Origin: Procambarus clarkii
Lineage: Eukaryota; Arthropoda; Malacostraca; Decapoda; Cambaridae
Reading direction: 5' to 3'
DNA length: 64,000 nt
NCBI RefSeq assembly: GCF_040958095.1
Contig: NC_091152.1
Coordinates: forward strand, 21,614,531-21,678,530
Position numbers and translations under genes: made by a program. The notes under the pieces were generated by a model. The model saw only the letters and a list, made by a program, of their open reading frames with translations, did no database searches and was not told where the DNA came from. Positions 33,109 through 47,625 of the stretch are shown in pieces. The first letter of the stretch is position 1, and the number at the start of each line of letters is the position of its first letter.

Positions 33109-33544
33109 CGTCTCCTTCCCCAGCTTCGCTGTGGACGCATCCATCAGCAAGGTTCCAAATTCGTTATTATTTACTTAGGTAATGAGACTTTAGATTTATT
33201 GATTATTTAATTAAAGGAAATTTTTAAAGACAAATCTCCAGACTGAAGGTTTTAGGTATTCACAAGCAAAATATTGTAAGTAGATAGTGGATTTGCTTAT
33301 GTGGCAACATCCTATTTTCTCTGGAAAGCTACTAAATTCATTTTCTGTGATTAAGTTAGTAATTCAGTAATGTTAATATATTCCTGACATAGCCATCTTT
33401 ACTTGCTAGGCCAGGTGTTAGTAAATTACATCTCAAAATTTCAGACAAGCAGCTCCCTATGCAGGTTACTATCTATTAGCAACCCCAATGTCAGTAACCG
33501 GCACACTTCTCTCACCGCAGGATCTCCACCTCGCTGCCCCTATC

Positions 33545-33592
33545 CACACCTATGGCTGGGCAAACCCCTATGGCTGGGGTTTGCCCAGCTTG
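33545..33592. repeat. Perfect inverted repeat
   Basis: GCTGGGCAAACCCC and GGGGTTTGCCCAGC (14-bp arms) around TATGGCT. Confidence 0.85.
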
Positions 33593-33679
33593 AGGCGGGC
33601 GGTAGCTGCCCAGTGGGGCGCGATGACCCCTCCCACCGTCGGAAGCTACCCCTGGGGTCACACTCTTCGCTAATCGAGC

Positions 33680-34022
33680 AGAAGACTTAAAACCGGTAGA
33701 CTGTCGCTTCCCGTGTTGGTTCGACGCTGTGAGGCGAAGCTGGAGAATCCTCTCCAGGGCGCAAAGCCTGGGTAGGTAGATATGGAGAAGCTGTTACCCA
33801 TGCAGCAGGTCCCCCCTCTCCACGTTGCTGAAATTATCCAATAGAAAGGCAAATGCCAATACGCATGGTTCCAGCAACGTCGCAGAAGCTGCTAGAACGA
33901 GGTCGACGTCAACAACGAACTGCCTTAGGGGCTCCAACTCCGGATTTTTCCTCGAGGTTGACTCCTGAAGCCTTCCCCAAAAAAGGCTATGGCCGCAAGG
34001 CAGCGGAGGTTTAAAATCAGGG
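33680..34022. other. Unclassified sequence ending at a TA tract
   Basis: Moderately G+C-rich, no coding frame. It stops abruptly at a long TA microsatellite in the way the SINEs and PLEs here do, so an unidentified TA-tailed element is possible. Confidence 0.4.
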
Positions 34023-34138
<116 letters not shown>

Positions 34139-34589
34139 TTCCGTTTCCTCATTTCATTTAACCGTGGAATAAGCATATGAATGAAGAAGATCTGCCTAAT
34201 TATTTGGGCTTTGTAAGCAAAGGAAGCACACAGTTGTGGAATCCCTTCATCCCCAGCACAGCGGCTTGTACTCTAACATTCAAATACATTTGTGAACGCA
34301 ATTGGCTATTGAGAGAGCCAGCTTAACCCCCAGCTCTCGTAAGAGCTCCGCGCCCCGACTACCTCGTTAATGCCACTCAGGTGGTTAATCTTCTCAACGC
34401 TTTACTATCAGCTTACGACTTCCCTACTCCATTCTCTGTCGTTAGTGATCCACTCTTTACCTCCACCTGGAAATATATAGCGAGATGATGCACTCAGGAA
34501 TTATATTCATATAATCTGTGAAAGAGAGTCGTATGGGTTTTGGCCACTGTGGCATAGTACATAGGTACATGTTGTAGCATAGTACATGG

Positions 34590-34890
34590 TACAGCGACCA
34601 CCACCACCTCTCACAACCATGACAGACCACCACCACAACCTCCCACAACCATGACAGACCACCACCACAACCTCCCACAACCATGACAGACCACCACAAC
34701 CTCCCACAACCATGACAGACCACCACCACAACCTCCCACAACCATGACAGACCACCACCACAACCTCCCACAACCATGACAGACCACCACAACCTCCCAC
34801 AACCATGACCACCACCACCAGAACCTCCCACAACCATGACAGCGACCACCACCACAACCTCTCACAACCATGACAGCGACCACAACCATA
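34590..34890. repeat. Minisatellite, unit about 26-32 bp
   Basis: Repeats of ACCACCACAACCTCCCACAA followed by CCATGACAG, with variation in the number of CCA triplets. Confidence 0.92.
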
Positions 34891-34899
34891 ACAACTATT

Positions 34900-35500
34900 A
34901 TTCTCTGTTTTATGTACTTTTCATATAATTTTTAAACCAATTTTTCTTCATATAATATTTTCCATTCCAACTTTTCCTGAATATTATGATTTATTCAAGT
35001 TGGTAATTTTCAATATATATAATTAAATGATTTAGTTAATATGTTTAACTGGTATTCATAATGGTAGGGTTATATAAAATATTTTTATTATATAAAATAT
35101 GACGATTATATAATCTGATTAATATATAATTTGATTAATATATTAATTAATTAATATATAAAATGCATATATTATATAAATTATGTTATATTGAATATAA
35201 TATGATTATAAAAGATTATATATAATAAGACGAACTGTTTCACAGTAAGTGACTCATAATTCATTCACTATGTATTACACGTGTTTACTTACCGTGAAAC
35301 AGTTCATGTCACATTTCATATGACAGTTTAATACAGTGTGTAGTGCCTGTGGCGGGAAAGTGATTAAGTCAGTTTAACCCACATAAGAGTTATTATAACA
35401 AAGCATGTTTGTAGAGAGACACACTCCACATATCCCATTAAGACATTCAGATCAGGGAGACATAATTCCCTTCGAGAGTCTCCAGAGTAGTATCGATTCT
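34900..35500. other. A+T-rich sequence with a hairpin
   Basis: Strongly A+T-rich. GAACTGTTTCACAGTAAG (about 35232) and CTTACCGTGAAACAGTTC (about 35288) form an imperfect inverted pair around 40 bp. No gene. Confidence 0.65.
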
Positions 35501-35689
35501 CGCACCGGTCTGACTTGTGGGTATTATTGACCTTTATTCTAATTATGGATGATGAGTGGCCCTGGTGTGTGTGGACCCTCGTGATGGCTCCTCTGCTGTT
35601 GACTTCAGAGGCAATTGAACACTCTCTGGTGCAGATTAGTCGGGGCTTTAAACAATTTTACTTGTCAGTTTGGTGTATTTATCTCTGTA

Positions 35690-36165
35690 GTGCCAGGGTG
35701 TGGTCCCAGAGTGTAGTGTCAGGGTGTGGTCCCAAGATGTAGTGCTAGGGTGTAGTCCCAGGGCGTGGTGCCAAGGTATGGTGCCAGGGTGTAGTGCAAG
35801 GGCGTTGTTCCAAGGTGTGGTGCCAGAGTGTAGTCCCAGGGTGTAGTGCAAGGGCGTAGTTCCAAGGTGTGGTGCCAGAGTGTAGTCCCAGGGTGTAGTG
35901 CCAGGGAGGCGTCCCAGGGTGTAGTGCCAGGGTGTAGTGCCAGGGTGGCGTCCCAGGGTGTAGTGCCAGGGTGGCGTCCCAGGGTGTAGTGCTAGGGTGT
36001 AGTGCCAGGGTGTAGTGCTAGGGTGGCGTCCCAGGGTGTAGTGCCAGGGTGTAGTGCTAGGGTGGCGTCCCAGGGTGTAGTGCCAGGGTGTAGTGCTAGG
36101 GTGGCGTCCCAGGGTGTAGTGCCAGGGTGGCGTCCCAGGGTGTAGTGCCAGGGTGTAGTGCCAGG
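35690..36165. repeat. GT-rich minisatellite, mixed 14- and 23-bp units
   Basis: Words such as GTAGTGCCAGGGTG and GCGTCCCAGGGTGTAGTGCC alternate. It grades into the 21-bp array at 36166. Confidence 0.92.
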
Positions 36166-37290
36166 GCTACACAAAGAGAGGCAAGAGCTACACAAAGAGA
36201 GACAAGGGCTACACAAAGAGAGACAAGGGCTACACAAAGAGAGACAAGAGCTACACAAAGAGAGGCAAGGGCTACACAAAGAGAGACAAGAGCTACACAA
36301 AGAGAGGCAAGGGCTACACAAAGAGAGACAAGGGCTACACAAAGAGAGACAAGGGCTACACAAAGAGAGACAAGGGCTACACAAAGAGAGACAAGGGCTA
36401 CACAAAGAGAGACAAGGGCTACACAAAGAGAGACAAGGGCTACACAAAGAGAGACAAGGGCTACACAAAGAGAGACAAGGGCTACACAAAGAGAGACAAG
36501 GGCTACACAAAGAGAGACAAGGGCTTCACAAAGAGAGACAAGGGCTACACAAAGAGAGACAAGGGCTACACAAAGAGAGACAAGGGCTACACAAAGAGAG
36601 ACAAGGGCTACACAAAGAGAGACAAGGGCTTCACAAAGAGAGACAAGGGCTTCACAACAAGAGACAAGGGCTGCACAAAGAGAGACAAGGGCTACACAAA
36701 GAGAGACAAGGGCTACACAAAGAGAGACAAGGGCTACACAAAGAGAGACAAGGGCTACACAAAGAGAGGCAAGGGCTACACAAAGAGAGACAAGGGCTAC
36801 ACAAAGAGAGACAAGGGCTACACAAAGAGAGACAAGGGCTTCACAAAGAGAGACAAGGGCTACACAAAGAGAGACAAGGGCTACACAAAGAGAGACAAGG
36901 GCTTCACAAAGAGAGACAAGGGCTACACAACAAGAGACAAGGGCTACACAAAGAGAGACAAGGGCTACACAAAGAGAGGCAAGGGCTACACAAAGAGAGA
37001 CAAGGGCTACACAAAGAGAGACAAGGGCTACACAAAGAGAGACAAGGGCTACACAAAGAGAGACAAGAGCTACACAAAGAGAGACAAGGGCTACACAACG
37101 AGAGACAAGGGCTACACAAAGAGAGACAAGGGCTACACAACGAGAGACAAGGGCTACACAAAGAGAGACAAGGGCTACACAAAGAGAGGCAAGGGCTTCA
37201 CAAAGAGAGACAAGGGCTACACAACAAGAGACAAGGGCTACACAAAGAGAGACAAGGGCTACACAAAGAGAGACAAGGGCTACACAACGA
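36166..37290. repeat. 21-bp minisatellite, about 53 units
   Basis: Unit GGGCTACACAAAGAGAGACA plus A, with recurrent variants (GAGGCAA, CTTCAC, CAACAAGAG). Because 21 is a multiple of three and the unit has no stop in several frames, open frames of about 390-404 codons (ATQRETR or GLHKERQ repeats) appear on the plus strand and Cys/Leu/Ser frames on the minus. I see no start context, introns or conserved flanks and do not call a gene. Confidence 0.95.
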
Positions 37291-37299
37291 GAGGCAAGG

Positions 37300-38700
37300 T
37301 AGCCATAGCAGTAAGGGCCAAGAACCTAAGGGAAGGAGAGACACAGTGTTACAGGAGACTAAAGTCTCTTAATGTCTCGCCACAAACATGTGAGTGTTGC
37401 TGAAACATGGAAACACTCCCATGCGCGCTCTCTCTTTCATGACTATCATATATGTCTATCGTCTCGGCCATCTACACCTTCCCTTTAAAGGGAGGATATC
37501 CGATCCCCCTTAAGGGAAGGTGCAGTACATAGGTGAAGCGGTGGGAAATCGGGAGGGGTAAATTTGAATAAATATTTTACGTTTTCTATTTTACAATCGA
37601 CGGGGAAGTTGTCCAAGCGGGAGACTAATCTTCCCGTCAACACAAGATGATACAGCTGTTTCAAAATCTGCAGCACAACTTAGTGAAGGTAGTTTAAGAG
37701 CTTGCCAAGACTTGGAGTATGGAGTATCTAGTCCCAAGCTTACATACAGGGGAAATAATTATTACATGTTTCAAGCTCTATTCCCAGGGAAGTTTGTTGG
37801 CAAACAGCTGTGAGAAAATAATCATGGCAGACTATGACAAACTGGAATATAAATGAATTATCTCTAATGATATCTGTATCTTCGATACCAGAATTTATAT
37901 GATTAACTAAAACTTAATGAAGACTGTCAAGAAAAAAAGGACTGAGACGGAACAGATTAGACGGTCGGAAGTCAAGGTGTATTCATACATAGAGGATAGG
38001 AAGATAATTGGGGTAGAAAGGTAGGGTAGAGAAAATAAACGGGTAGAAAGTACACACAAGGTACTTTTGAGACATTAATATAAACAGAAGGTTGGAAAAC
38101 AGACACACTAATAGGAAGAATGAGCAGCACAAAACCATTTCCGAAAATTTATCGAACTGACTATTGGGTTCAACCTCCAGCAGACAACATCTCGCTTCCC
38201 TTATACCCGGTTCCAGTGCTTCCCTTCCCTCTCCCTCGGCTATCACCTTATCTCTACATTCCTCTCCCTCTTTTCCCCTCTCTTTACCATCCACATTCCT
38301 TTACTCCCGTCCCCCCCCCTCTCTCTCTTCCCTCAGGCTTTTATGGTAATCCCATTTCTCGCGTTATAGAAACTGCATTTCTTTCCATTTCTATTTTCTT
38401 TTTTATCTCTTTCTTTATTTTCCCTGGACGCCTCTCCACTTTTTTACACTCACAATTGAGGATTCTTAAGGATTAACGATGTCAGTTCTTAAAATAGATT
38501 TTACAAGCTACATTTTTTCCTTTATCCTTGTTCGTGTTAATCTCAAATCCGATTTGGTTTGTTTTTTAGTTTTTGATGAAAATATTTTATTGTGTTCTAT
38601 ATTGAATGTGTAGGAATATTGAGAGAGGATGTTGGGGACGCCGTCTGAGAGTCTCAGCCTTACTCACGTAATTAACATGATTTATAGAATATTTATTTGT
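37300..38700. other. No gene seen
   Basis: A+T-rich, with pyrimidine-rich blocks at 38190-38335. Frames are short and unremarkable. Confidence 0.55.
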
Positions 38701-38711
38701 TGTGAAATCAT

Positions 38712-38716
38712 TCTCT

Positions 38717-38748
<32 letters not shown>

Positions 38749-38791
38749 TGCTCCTCCTCTCGCCATTCTGTTTCTTTCTCTCTCTCTCTCT

Positions 38792-38848
<57 letters not shown>
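38712..38848. repeat. (TC)n-(GA)n mirrored microsatellite
   Basis: TC runs at 38712-38750 and 38775-38794 are followed at once by about 50 bp of GA, which could form a long hairpin. Confidence 0.95.

Positions 38849-40072
<1,224 letters not shown>

Positions 40073-40148
<76 letters not shown>
40073..40148. repeat. (TA)n microsatellite
   Basis: Pure TA tract between the foldback element and PLE arm 1. Confidence 0.98.
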
Positions 40149-40151
<3 letters not shown>

Positions 40152-40920
40152 TATGACCGAAAAAGTAAGATTAATAATTCTAACACGAATTTTCTCAATC
40201 TTTCGTACATTTCTTTTCACTGTTGGAGGTAAATCAAAAATCAATTCTCCAAAATTCATTTTTATTTCTAGTCTGACGCGACACGAGCGCGTTTCGTAAA
40301 ACTTTTTACATTTTCAAAGACTTTAGTTTACAAATACACAACTGAATAGAACTTACGCATCTCCGATTTTATATCTACATTTTAGTGAGGTGGATGGGGT
40401 GAGGTGGCATTAATAGGGTATTAATTTCATCAACACAAGACAGAACAAGAGGTGGCATTAATAGGGTATTAATTTCATCAACACAAGACAGAACACGAAA
40501 CAATGGGTATTGAATAGAAGTGTATGTAGAAAGCCTATTGGTCCATATTTCTTGATGCTTCTATATTGGAGCGGAGTCTTGAGGTGGGTAGAATATAGTT
40601 GTGCATTAATTGGCTGTTGATTGCAGGTGTTGACTTCTTGATGTGTAGTGCCTCGCAAACGTCAAGCCGCCTGCTATCGCTGTATCTATCGATGATTTCT
40701 GCGTTGTTTACTAGGATTTCTCTGGCGATGGTTTGGTTGTGGGAAAAGATTATATGTTCCTTAATGGAGCCCTGTTGCTTATGCATCGTTAAACGCCTAG
40801 AAAGAGATGTTGTTGTCTTGCCTATATACTGGTTTTTTTTGGAGCTTACAGTCCCCAAGTGGGCATTTGAAGGCATAGACGACGTTGGTCTCTTTTAAAG
40901 CGTTCTGTTTTGTGTCCTGA
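40149..40920 (-). pseudogene. Penelope-like element arm 1: GIY-YIG endonuclease and 3' region
   Basis: On the minus strand this copy starts in the linker before the endonuclease (DTKQNALKETNVVYAFKCPL). It runs through the GIY-YIG domain (KPVYRQDN after a frameshift near 40835 caused by a T-run, then IGKTTTSLSRRLTMHKQQG and EHIIFSHNQ). It ends at NMDQ (stop near 40536), with a 3' UTR to 40149. It is 5'-truncated (no RT) and joined head-to-head to copy 2 at about 40920. The 3' UTR holds a duplicated 46-bp GGTGGCATTAATAGGG segment and a hammerhead-like fold. The endonuclease normally nicks target DNA for insertion; this copy is inactive. Confidence 0.85.
40269..40325 (-). ncRNA. Hammerhead-like fold in PLE arm 1
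   Basis: On the minus strand: stem I AGTCT with AGACT, stem II GTAAAA with TTTTAC, GAAA, perfect stem III ACGCG with CGCGT, and GTC at the predicted cleavage position. The CTGATGA core is degenerate (TTGAAAAT). Confidence 0.5.
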
Positions 40921-41014
40921 GAGTGTTTCCGAAAGTGTCTGGTTTCGTCGAAGACATCATAAGAAGGAAAGTGAAACGCCATGCAACCTCTGAAGAGACA
41001 ACTAACACAACACC

Positions 41015-41215
41015 TATACCCCTGGTTGATACCTGGTTGATGGGGTTCTGGGAGTTCGTCTACTCCCCAAGCCCGGCCCGAGGCCAGGCTCGACTTGTGA
41101 GAGTTTGGTCCACCAGGCTGTTGCTTGGAGCGGCCCGCAGGCCCACATACCCACCACAGCCCGGTTGGTCCGGCACTCCTTGGAGGAATAAATCTAGAGG
41201 AATAAATCTAGAAAA
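41015..41215. mobile_element. Interspersed repeat inserted in PLE copy 2
   Basis: Unrelated G+C-rich block between TACCCCTGGTTGATACCTGG and a duplicated GAGGAATAAATCTA (41185-41212), with PLE reading resuming just after. It contains CCCAAGCCCGGCCCGAGGCC. It may be SINE-like, but I cannot place Pol III boxes. A weakly similar block occurs at 54216-54320. Confidence 0.6.
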
Positions 41216-41977
41216 ACCCCTATTAGACTATTTTACAGGAACTTCTTTTCCACAGCTCATAAAACGGAGGAAAGGGTCCTGAAAGATATTGTTAATAGAA
41301 ACGTTATCCCTACAGACAAAAATCAGAGGATACAACTGACGATTTACTATAAAACCAGAAAAACGGCCAGCCTACTCATGAGACTCTCCTACTCTCCAGA
41401 CACAAAACAGAACGCTTTAAAAGAGACTAACGTCGTCTATGCCTTCAAATGCCCTCTTGGGGACTGTAAGCTCCAAAAAAACCAGTATATAGGAAAGACA
41501 ACAACATCTCTTTCTAGGCGTTTAACGATGCATAAGCAACAGGGCTCCATTAAGGAACATATAATCTCTTCCCACAACCAAACCATCGCCAGAGAAATCC
41601 TAGTAAACAACACAGAAATCATCGATAGATACAGCGATAGCAGGCGGCTTGACGTTTGCGAGGCACTACACATCAAGAAGTCAACACCAGCAATCAACAG
41701 CCAATTAATGCACAACTATATTCTATCCACCTCAAGACTCCGCTCCAATATAGAAGCATCAAGAAATATGGACCAATAGGCTTTCTACATACACTTCTAT
41801 TCAATACCCATTGTTTCGTGTTCTGTCTTGTGTTAATGAAATTTATACCCTATTAATGCCACCTCTTGTTCTGTCTTGTGTTGATGAAATTAATACCCTA
41901 TTAATGCCACCTCACTAAAATGTAGATATAAAATCGGAGATGCGTAAGTTCTATTCAGTTGTGTATTTGTAAACTAA

Positions 41978-42030
41978 AGTCTTTGAAAATGTAATAAGTC
42001 TTACGAAATGCGCTCGTGTCGCGTCAGACT
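41978..42030 (+). ncRNA. Hammerhead-like fold in PLE copy 2
   Basis: Stem I AGTCT (41978-41982) pairs with AGACT (42026-42030). Stem II GTAA pairs with TTAC (41991-42004). GAAA lies at 42005-42008. Stem III has one mismatch relative to arm 1 and closes at CGCGT (42020-42024). GTC (42023-42025) is the predicted cleavage triplet. The core TTGAAAAT (41983-41990) departs from CTGATGA, so activity is doubtful. The truncated PLE at 28034 begins exactly with the AGACT that would follow the cut. Confidence 0.55.
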
Positions 42031-42194
42031 AGAAATAAAAATGAATTTTGGAGAATTGATTTTTGATTTACCTCCAACAGTGAAAAGAAATGTACGAAAG
42101 ATTGAGAAAATTCGTGTTAGAATTATTAATCTTACTTTTTCGGTCATATTTAATAATATATGTCTACAGGAAAGACTGCTACCAAAATATACTA

Positions 42195-44080
<1,886 letters not shown>

Positions 44081-44100
44081 ATATATATATATATATATAT
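44081..44100. repeat. (TA)n microsatellite
   Basis: Short TA tract between the LINE 5' truncation point and the 260-bp array. Confidence 0.95.
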
Positions 44101-45943
44101 GCGAACAAGCCAGAATATATTCAGTTGCATATTGTCCAGGGGACCATTCTGGCTTCTTCGCATTTGTGTTCCTCACGTGTGCCCCTAAGAATGAGGTGAT
44201 TTGGTAAAATGCTATGCCCAAGATAACTATCCGAGTGCCGGCGGTGGGGTGGTTCAAATAGCCTCGGCTATCACCTCATTTTGTCCGGTCGTGATGGTCA
44301 AGTGGATTAAGGCGTCTTGTACATACCAGTTGCGTTGCTTCTGGGAGTATGGGTTCGAGTCACTTCTGGGGTGTGAGTTTTCAGTTGCATATTGTCCAGG
44401 GGACCATTCTGGCTTGTTCGCATTTGTGTTCCTCACGTGTGCCCCTAAGAATGAGGTGATTTGGTAAAATGCTATGCCCAAGATAACTATCCGAATGCCG
44501 GCGGTGGGGTGGTTCAAATAGCCTCGGCTATCACCTCATTTTGTCCGGTCGTGATGGTCAAGTGGATTAAGGCGTCTTGTACATACCAGTTACGTTGCTT
44601 CTGGGATTATGGGTTCGAGTCACTTCTGGGGTGTGAGTTTTCAGTTGCATATTGTCCAGGGGACCATTCTGGCTTGTTCGCATTTGTGTTCCTCACGTGT
44701 GCCCCTAAGAATGAGGTGATTTGGTAAAATGCTATGCCCAAGATAACTATCCGAGTGCCGGCGGTGGGGTGGTTCAAATAGCCTCGGCTATCACCTCATT
44801 TTGTCCGGTCGTGATGGTCAAGTGGATTAAGGCGTCTTGTACATACCAGTTGCGTTGCTTCTGGGAGTATGGGTTCGAGTCACTTCTGGGGTGTGAGTTT
44901 TCAGTTGCATATTGTCCAGGGGACCATTCTGGCTTGTTCGCATTTGTGTTCCTCACGTGTGCCCCTAAGAATGAGGTGATTTGGTAAAATGCTATGCCCA
45001 AGATAACTATCCGAGTGCCGGCGGTGGGGTGGTTCAAATAGCCTCGGCTATCACCTCATTTTGTCCGGTCGTGATGGTCAAGTGGATTAAGGCGTCTTGT
45101 ACATACCAGTTGCGTTGCTTCTGGGAGTATGGGTTCGAGTCACTTCTGGGGTGTGAGTTTTCAGTTGCATATTGTCCAGGGGACCATTCTGGCTTGTTCG
45201 CATTTGTGTTCCTCACGTGTGCCCCTAAGAATGAGGTGATTTGGTAAAATGCTATGCCCAAGATAACTATCCGAGTGCCGGCGGTGGGGTGGTTCAAATA
45301 GCCTCGGCTATCACCTCATTTTGTCCGGTCGTGATGGTCAAGTGGATTAAGGCGTCTTGTACATAACAGTTGCGTTGCTTCTGGGAGTATGGGTTCGAGT
45401 CACTTCTGGGGTGTGAGTTTTCAGTTGCATATTGTCCAGGGGACCATTCTGGCTTGTTCGCATTTGTGTTCCTCACGTGTGCCCCTAAGAATGAGGTGAT
45501 AGGTAAAATGCTATGCCCAAGATAACTATCCGAGTGCCGGCGGTGGGGTGGTTCAAATAGCCTCGGCTATCACCTCATTTTGTCCGGTCGTGATGGTCAA
45601 GTGGATTAAGGCGTCTTGTACATACCAGTTGCGTTGCTTCTGGGAGTATGGGTTCGAGTCACTTCTGGGGTGTGAGTTTTCAGTTGCATATTGTCCAGGG
45701 GACCATTCTGGCTTGTTCGCATTTGTGTTCCTCACGTGTGCCCCTAAGAATGAGGTGATTTGGTAAAATGCTATGCCCAAGATAACTATCCGAGTGCCGG
45801 CGGTGGGGTGGTTCAAATAGCCTCGGCTATCACCTCATTTTGTCCGGTCGTGATGGTCAAGTGGATTAAGGCGTCTTGTACATACCAGTTGCATTGCTTC
45901 TGGGAGTATGGGTTCGAGTCACTTCTGGGGTGTGAGTTTTCAG

Positions 45944-45944
<1 letters not shown>
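44101..45944 (+). repeat. Tandem array of 260-bp units with a tRNA-like SINE head, seven copies
   Basis: Units begin TCAGTTGCATATTG at about 44120, 44381, 44641, 44901, 45161, 45421 and 45679; one unit lacks two bases near 45501. Each contains a class II tRNA-like head: A-box TGGTCAAGTGGATTAAGGCG and B-box GGGTTCGAGTC. TTAAGGCG, CCAGTTGC and GGTTCGAGTC are shared with the 288-bp units, so the heads are related. The left edge has a 16-bp inverted tip (GCGAACAAGCCAGAAT). An 88-codon frame repeats in most units but is disregarded because the period is not a multiple of three. Confidence 0.95.

Positions 45945-46006
<62 letters not shown>
45945..46006. repeat. (TA)n microsatellite
   Basis: Pure TA tract directly after the last tRNA-like head plus TTCAGTT. 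Confidence 0.98.
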
Positions 46007-46009
<3 letters not shown>

Positions 46010-46192
46010 GGTGAGCCTTGTGGGGCACCCGTATACACTCACATTGTCATCCCCCCCCCCTCCATATATTGTGTATTTTGTTTTATTTTATTTAAACTTC
46101 ACAAGACATAAGGGGTCACAACAATGGTAACATGCCAGGTGTGAGGTCAGTTGTTCTCTGCTGGGAGCTGTCAGCTGTGGTCACGGGGAAGG

Positions 46193-46456
46193 AGGTTATC
46201 TTGAGGTTATCTTGAGATGATTTCGGGGCTTAGAGTCCCCACGGCCCGGTCTTCAACCAGGCTTCCATTTTGTTACACCTCCCAGGAAGAAACCCGTAGC
46301 AGCTGTCTAACTCCAAGGTACCTATTTACTGCTAGGTAACAGAGGCATCAGGGTTTAAGAAACTTTTTGCCCATTTGTCTCCGCCTCCACCGAGGATCGA
46401 ACCCGGAACCTCAGAACTTTGAATCCGAAGCGCTGTCCACTCAGCTGTCAGGGGGA
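46193..46456 (-). mobile_element. tRNA-derived SINE, antisense
   Basis: Same family as 716-955 and 56391-56642: duplicated GGTTATCTTGA tail at left, body, and B box GGTTCGATCC near 46393-46402 on the minus strand. More diverged than the others. Confidence 0.85.
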
Positions 46457-46729
46457 CACTTGTAGCTTTACTTACTTGGAGACAGAACTGCTTGTTATTG
46501 GAGCTGACAATCCAGCTCGTCTTCCTAAGGCTTCCCCCAACGTCAAGAAAAGGTCAAGTTAAAGTGCCCTTATCCTAACCTACCAGAGGACCCAAAAAGG
46601 AAAACGGGACAGTACATAACTTTCGCCAGCCGCTTCCATTTTCTAGTACGAGAGTTTTTGGCCTTAGGTAACGCATACCATCGAAATGCGACGGTCTTTG
46701 TAAGAGATCAGACTGGTGTGGAAAGTGGG

Positions 46730-46910
46730 AGCTGGGGGGGGAGAAGGGTAGTGGTTGGTGGTGGGGGGGGTGTAGTGGTTGGGGGGGAAGGATGAGGGAG
46801 AAAGATGGGGGGTGGGGTAGTGGGGATGAGGGAAATGGGTGGCGGGGGGGAGATGATAGAGAGGGGAGAGGGGAGGGAGATGATGGAGAGGGGAGGGGGG
46901 GGGAGCTCAC
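46730..46910. repeat. G-rich low-complexity tract
   Basis: GGTGGGGG and GGGGAGA words; open frames here reflect composition only. Confidence 0.85.
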
Positions 46911-46929
46911 AAAAATGTCAGGTGGTCGG

Positions 46930-47453
46930 TCAATATATTTAAGAAGATATGCTGAAAATTTAATTAATATAGATCTTGCAAGGTATGAACAATGTTGCCA
47001 AAAAAAAAGAGTGAAGAAGAGGTGTTAATGTCGCTCCAATCATCTACACAGTCTTTAATAACACAACACAATCAAATATATTTTTTACACGTTAAAGAAA
47101 TAAATTATTATATTCTGGCTTCGTTTTTAGGTTTTTAGACTGTATCATTAGTCAGAAGAGCAGTTTCTGCGGCCTTGAAACCTGTGTTTCTGGCAGAGTA
47201 ATTGGCAAGAATGTTAGATAAACACTAATTTGGCCCCAGCTATACCTGTGGAAGCTAGTAAGGTCTCGCGTATATTAATATCAATTATTGCATACCAGTT
47301 CACACAAGTTAGTCATTTTAGCGGACATTCATTTCTGACGAGTTTTTATTGAAAAATTATATAAAGATCTTGGTAAAATTGTCGAGTATTCAAGCCACAT
47401 AATTGTTTATCTGGTTAATATATGGTCTTCAAATTCACCGAGAAAAGTATTGC
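46930..47453. other. No gene seen
   Basis: A+T-rich unique-looking sequence. No motifs recognised. Confidence 0.5.
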
Positions 47454-47625
47454 TATCGTGTTGGAGTGCCTCGACGTATTGTTATCGTGTTGAAGTGCCT
47501 CGACGTATTGTTATCGTGTTGAAGTGCCTCAACGTATTGTTATCGTGTTGAAGTGCCTTGACGTATTGTTATCGTGTTGAAGTGCCTCGACGTATTGTTA
47601 TCGTGTTGAAGTGTCTCGACGTATT
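47454..47625. repeat. 29-bp minisatellite, left part
   Basis: About six units of ATTGTTATCGTGTTGAAGTG plus CCTCGACGT. The array is cut at 47625 by a LINE insertion and resumes at 49184. Confidence 0.93.

Noticed and set aside
36127..37372. Open frames of 391 and 404 codons
   Set aside because: They are translations of the 21-bp minisatellite in two frames; unit length divisible by three explains the openness.
44201..45766. Repeated 88-codon frame in successive 260-bp units, as if a multigene peptide cluster
   Set aside because: The period of 260 bp is not a multiple of three, the frame runs across the tRNA-like head, and identity between units extends equally over noncoding parts.
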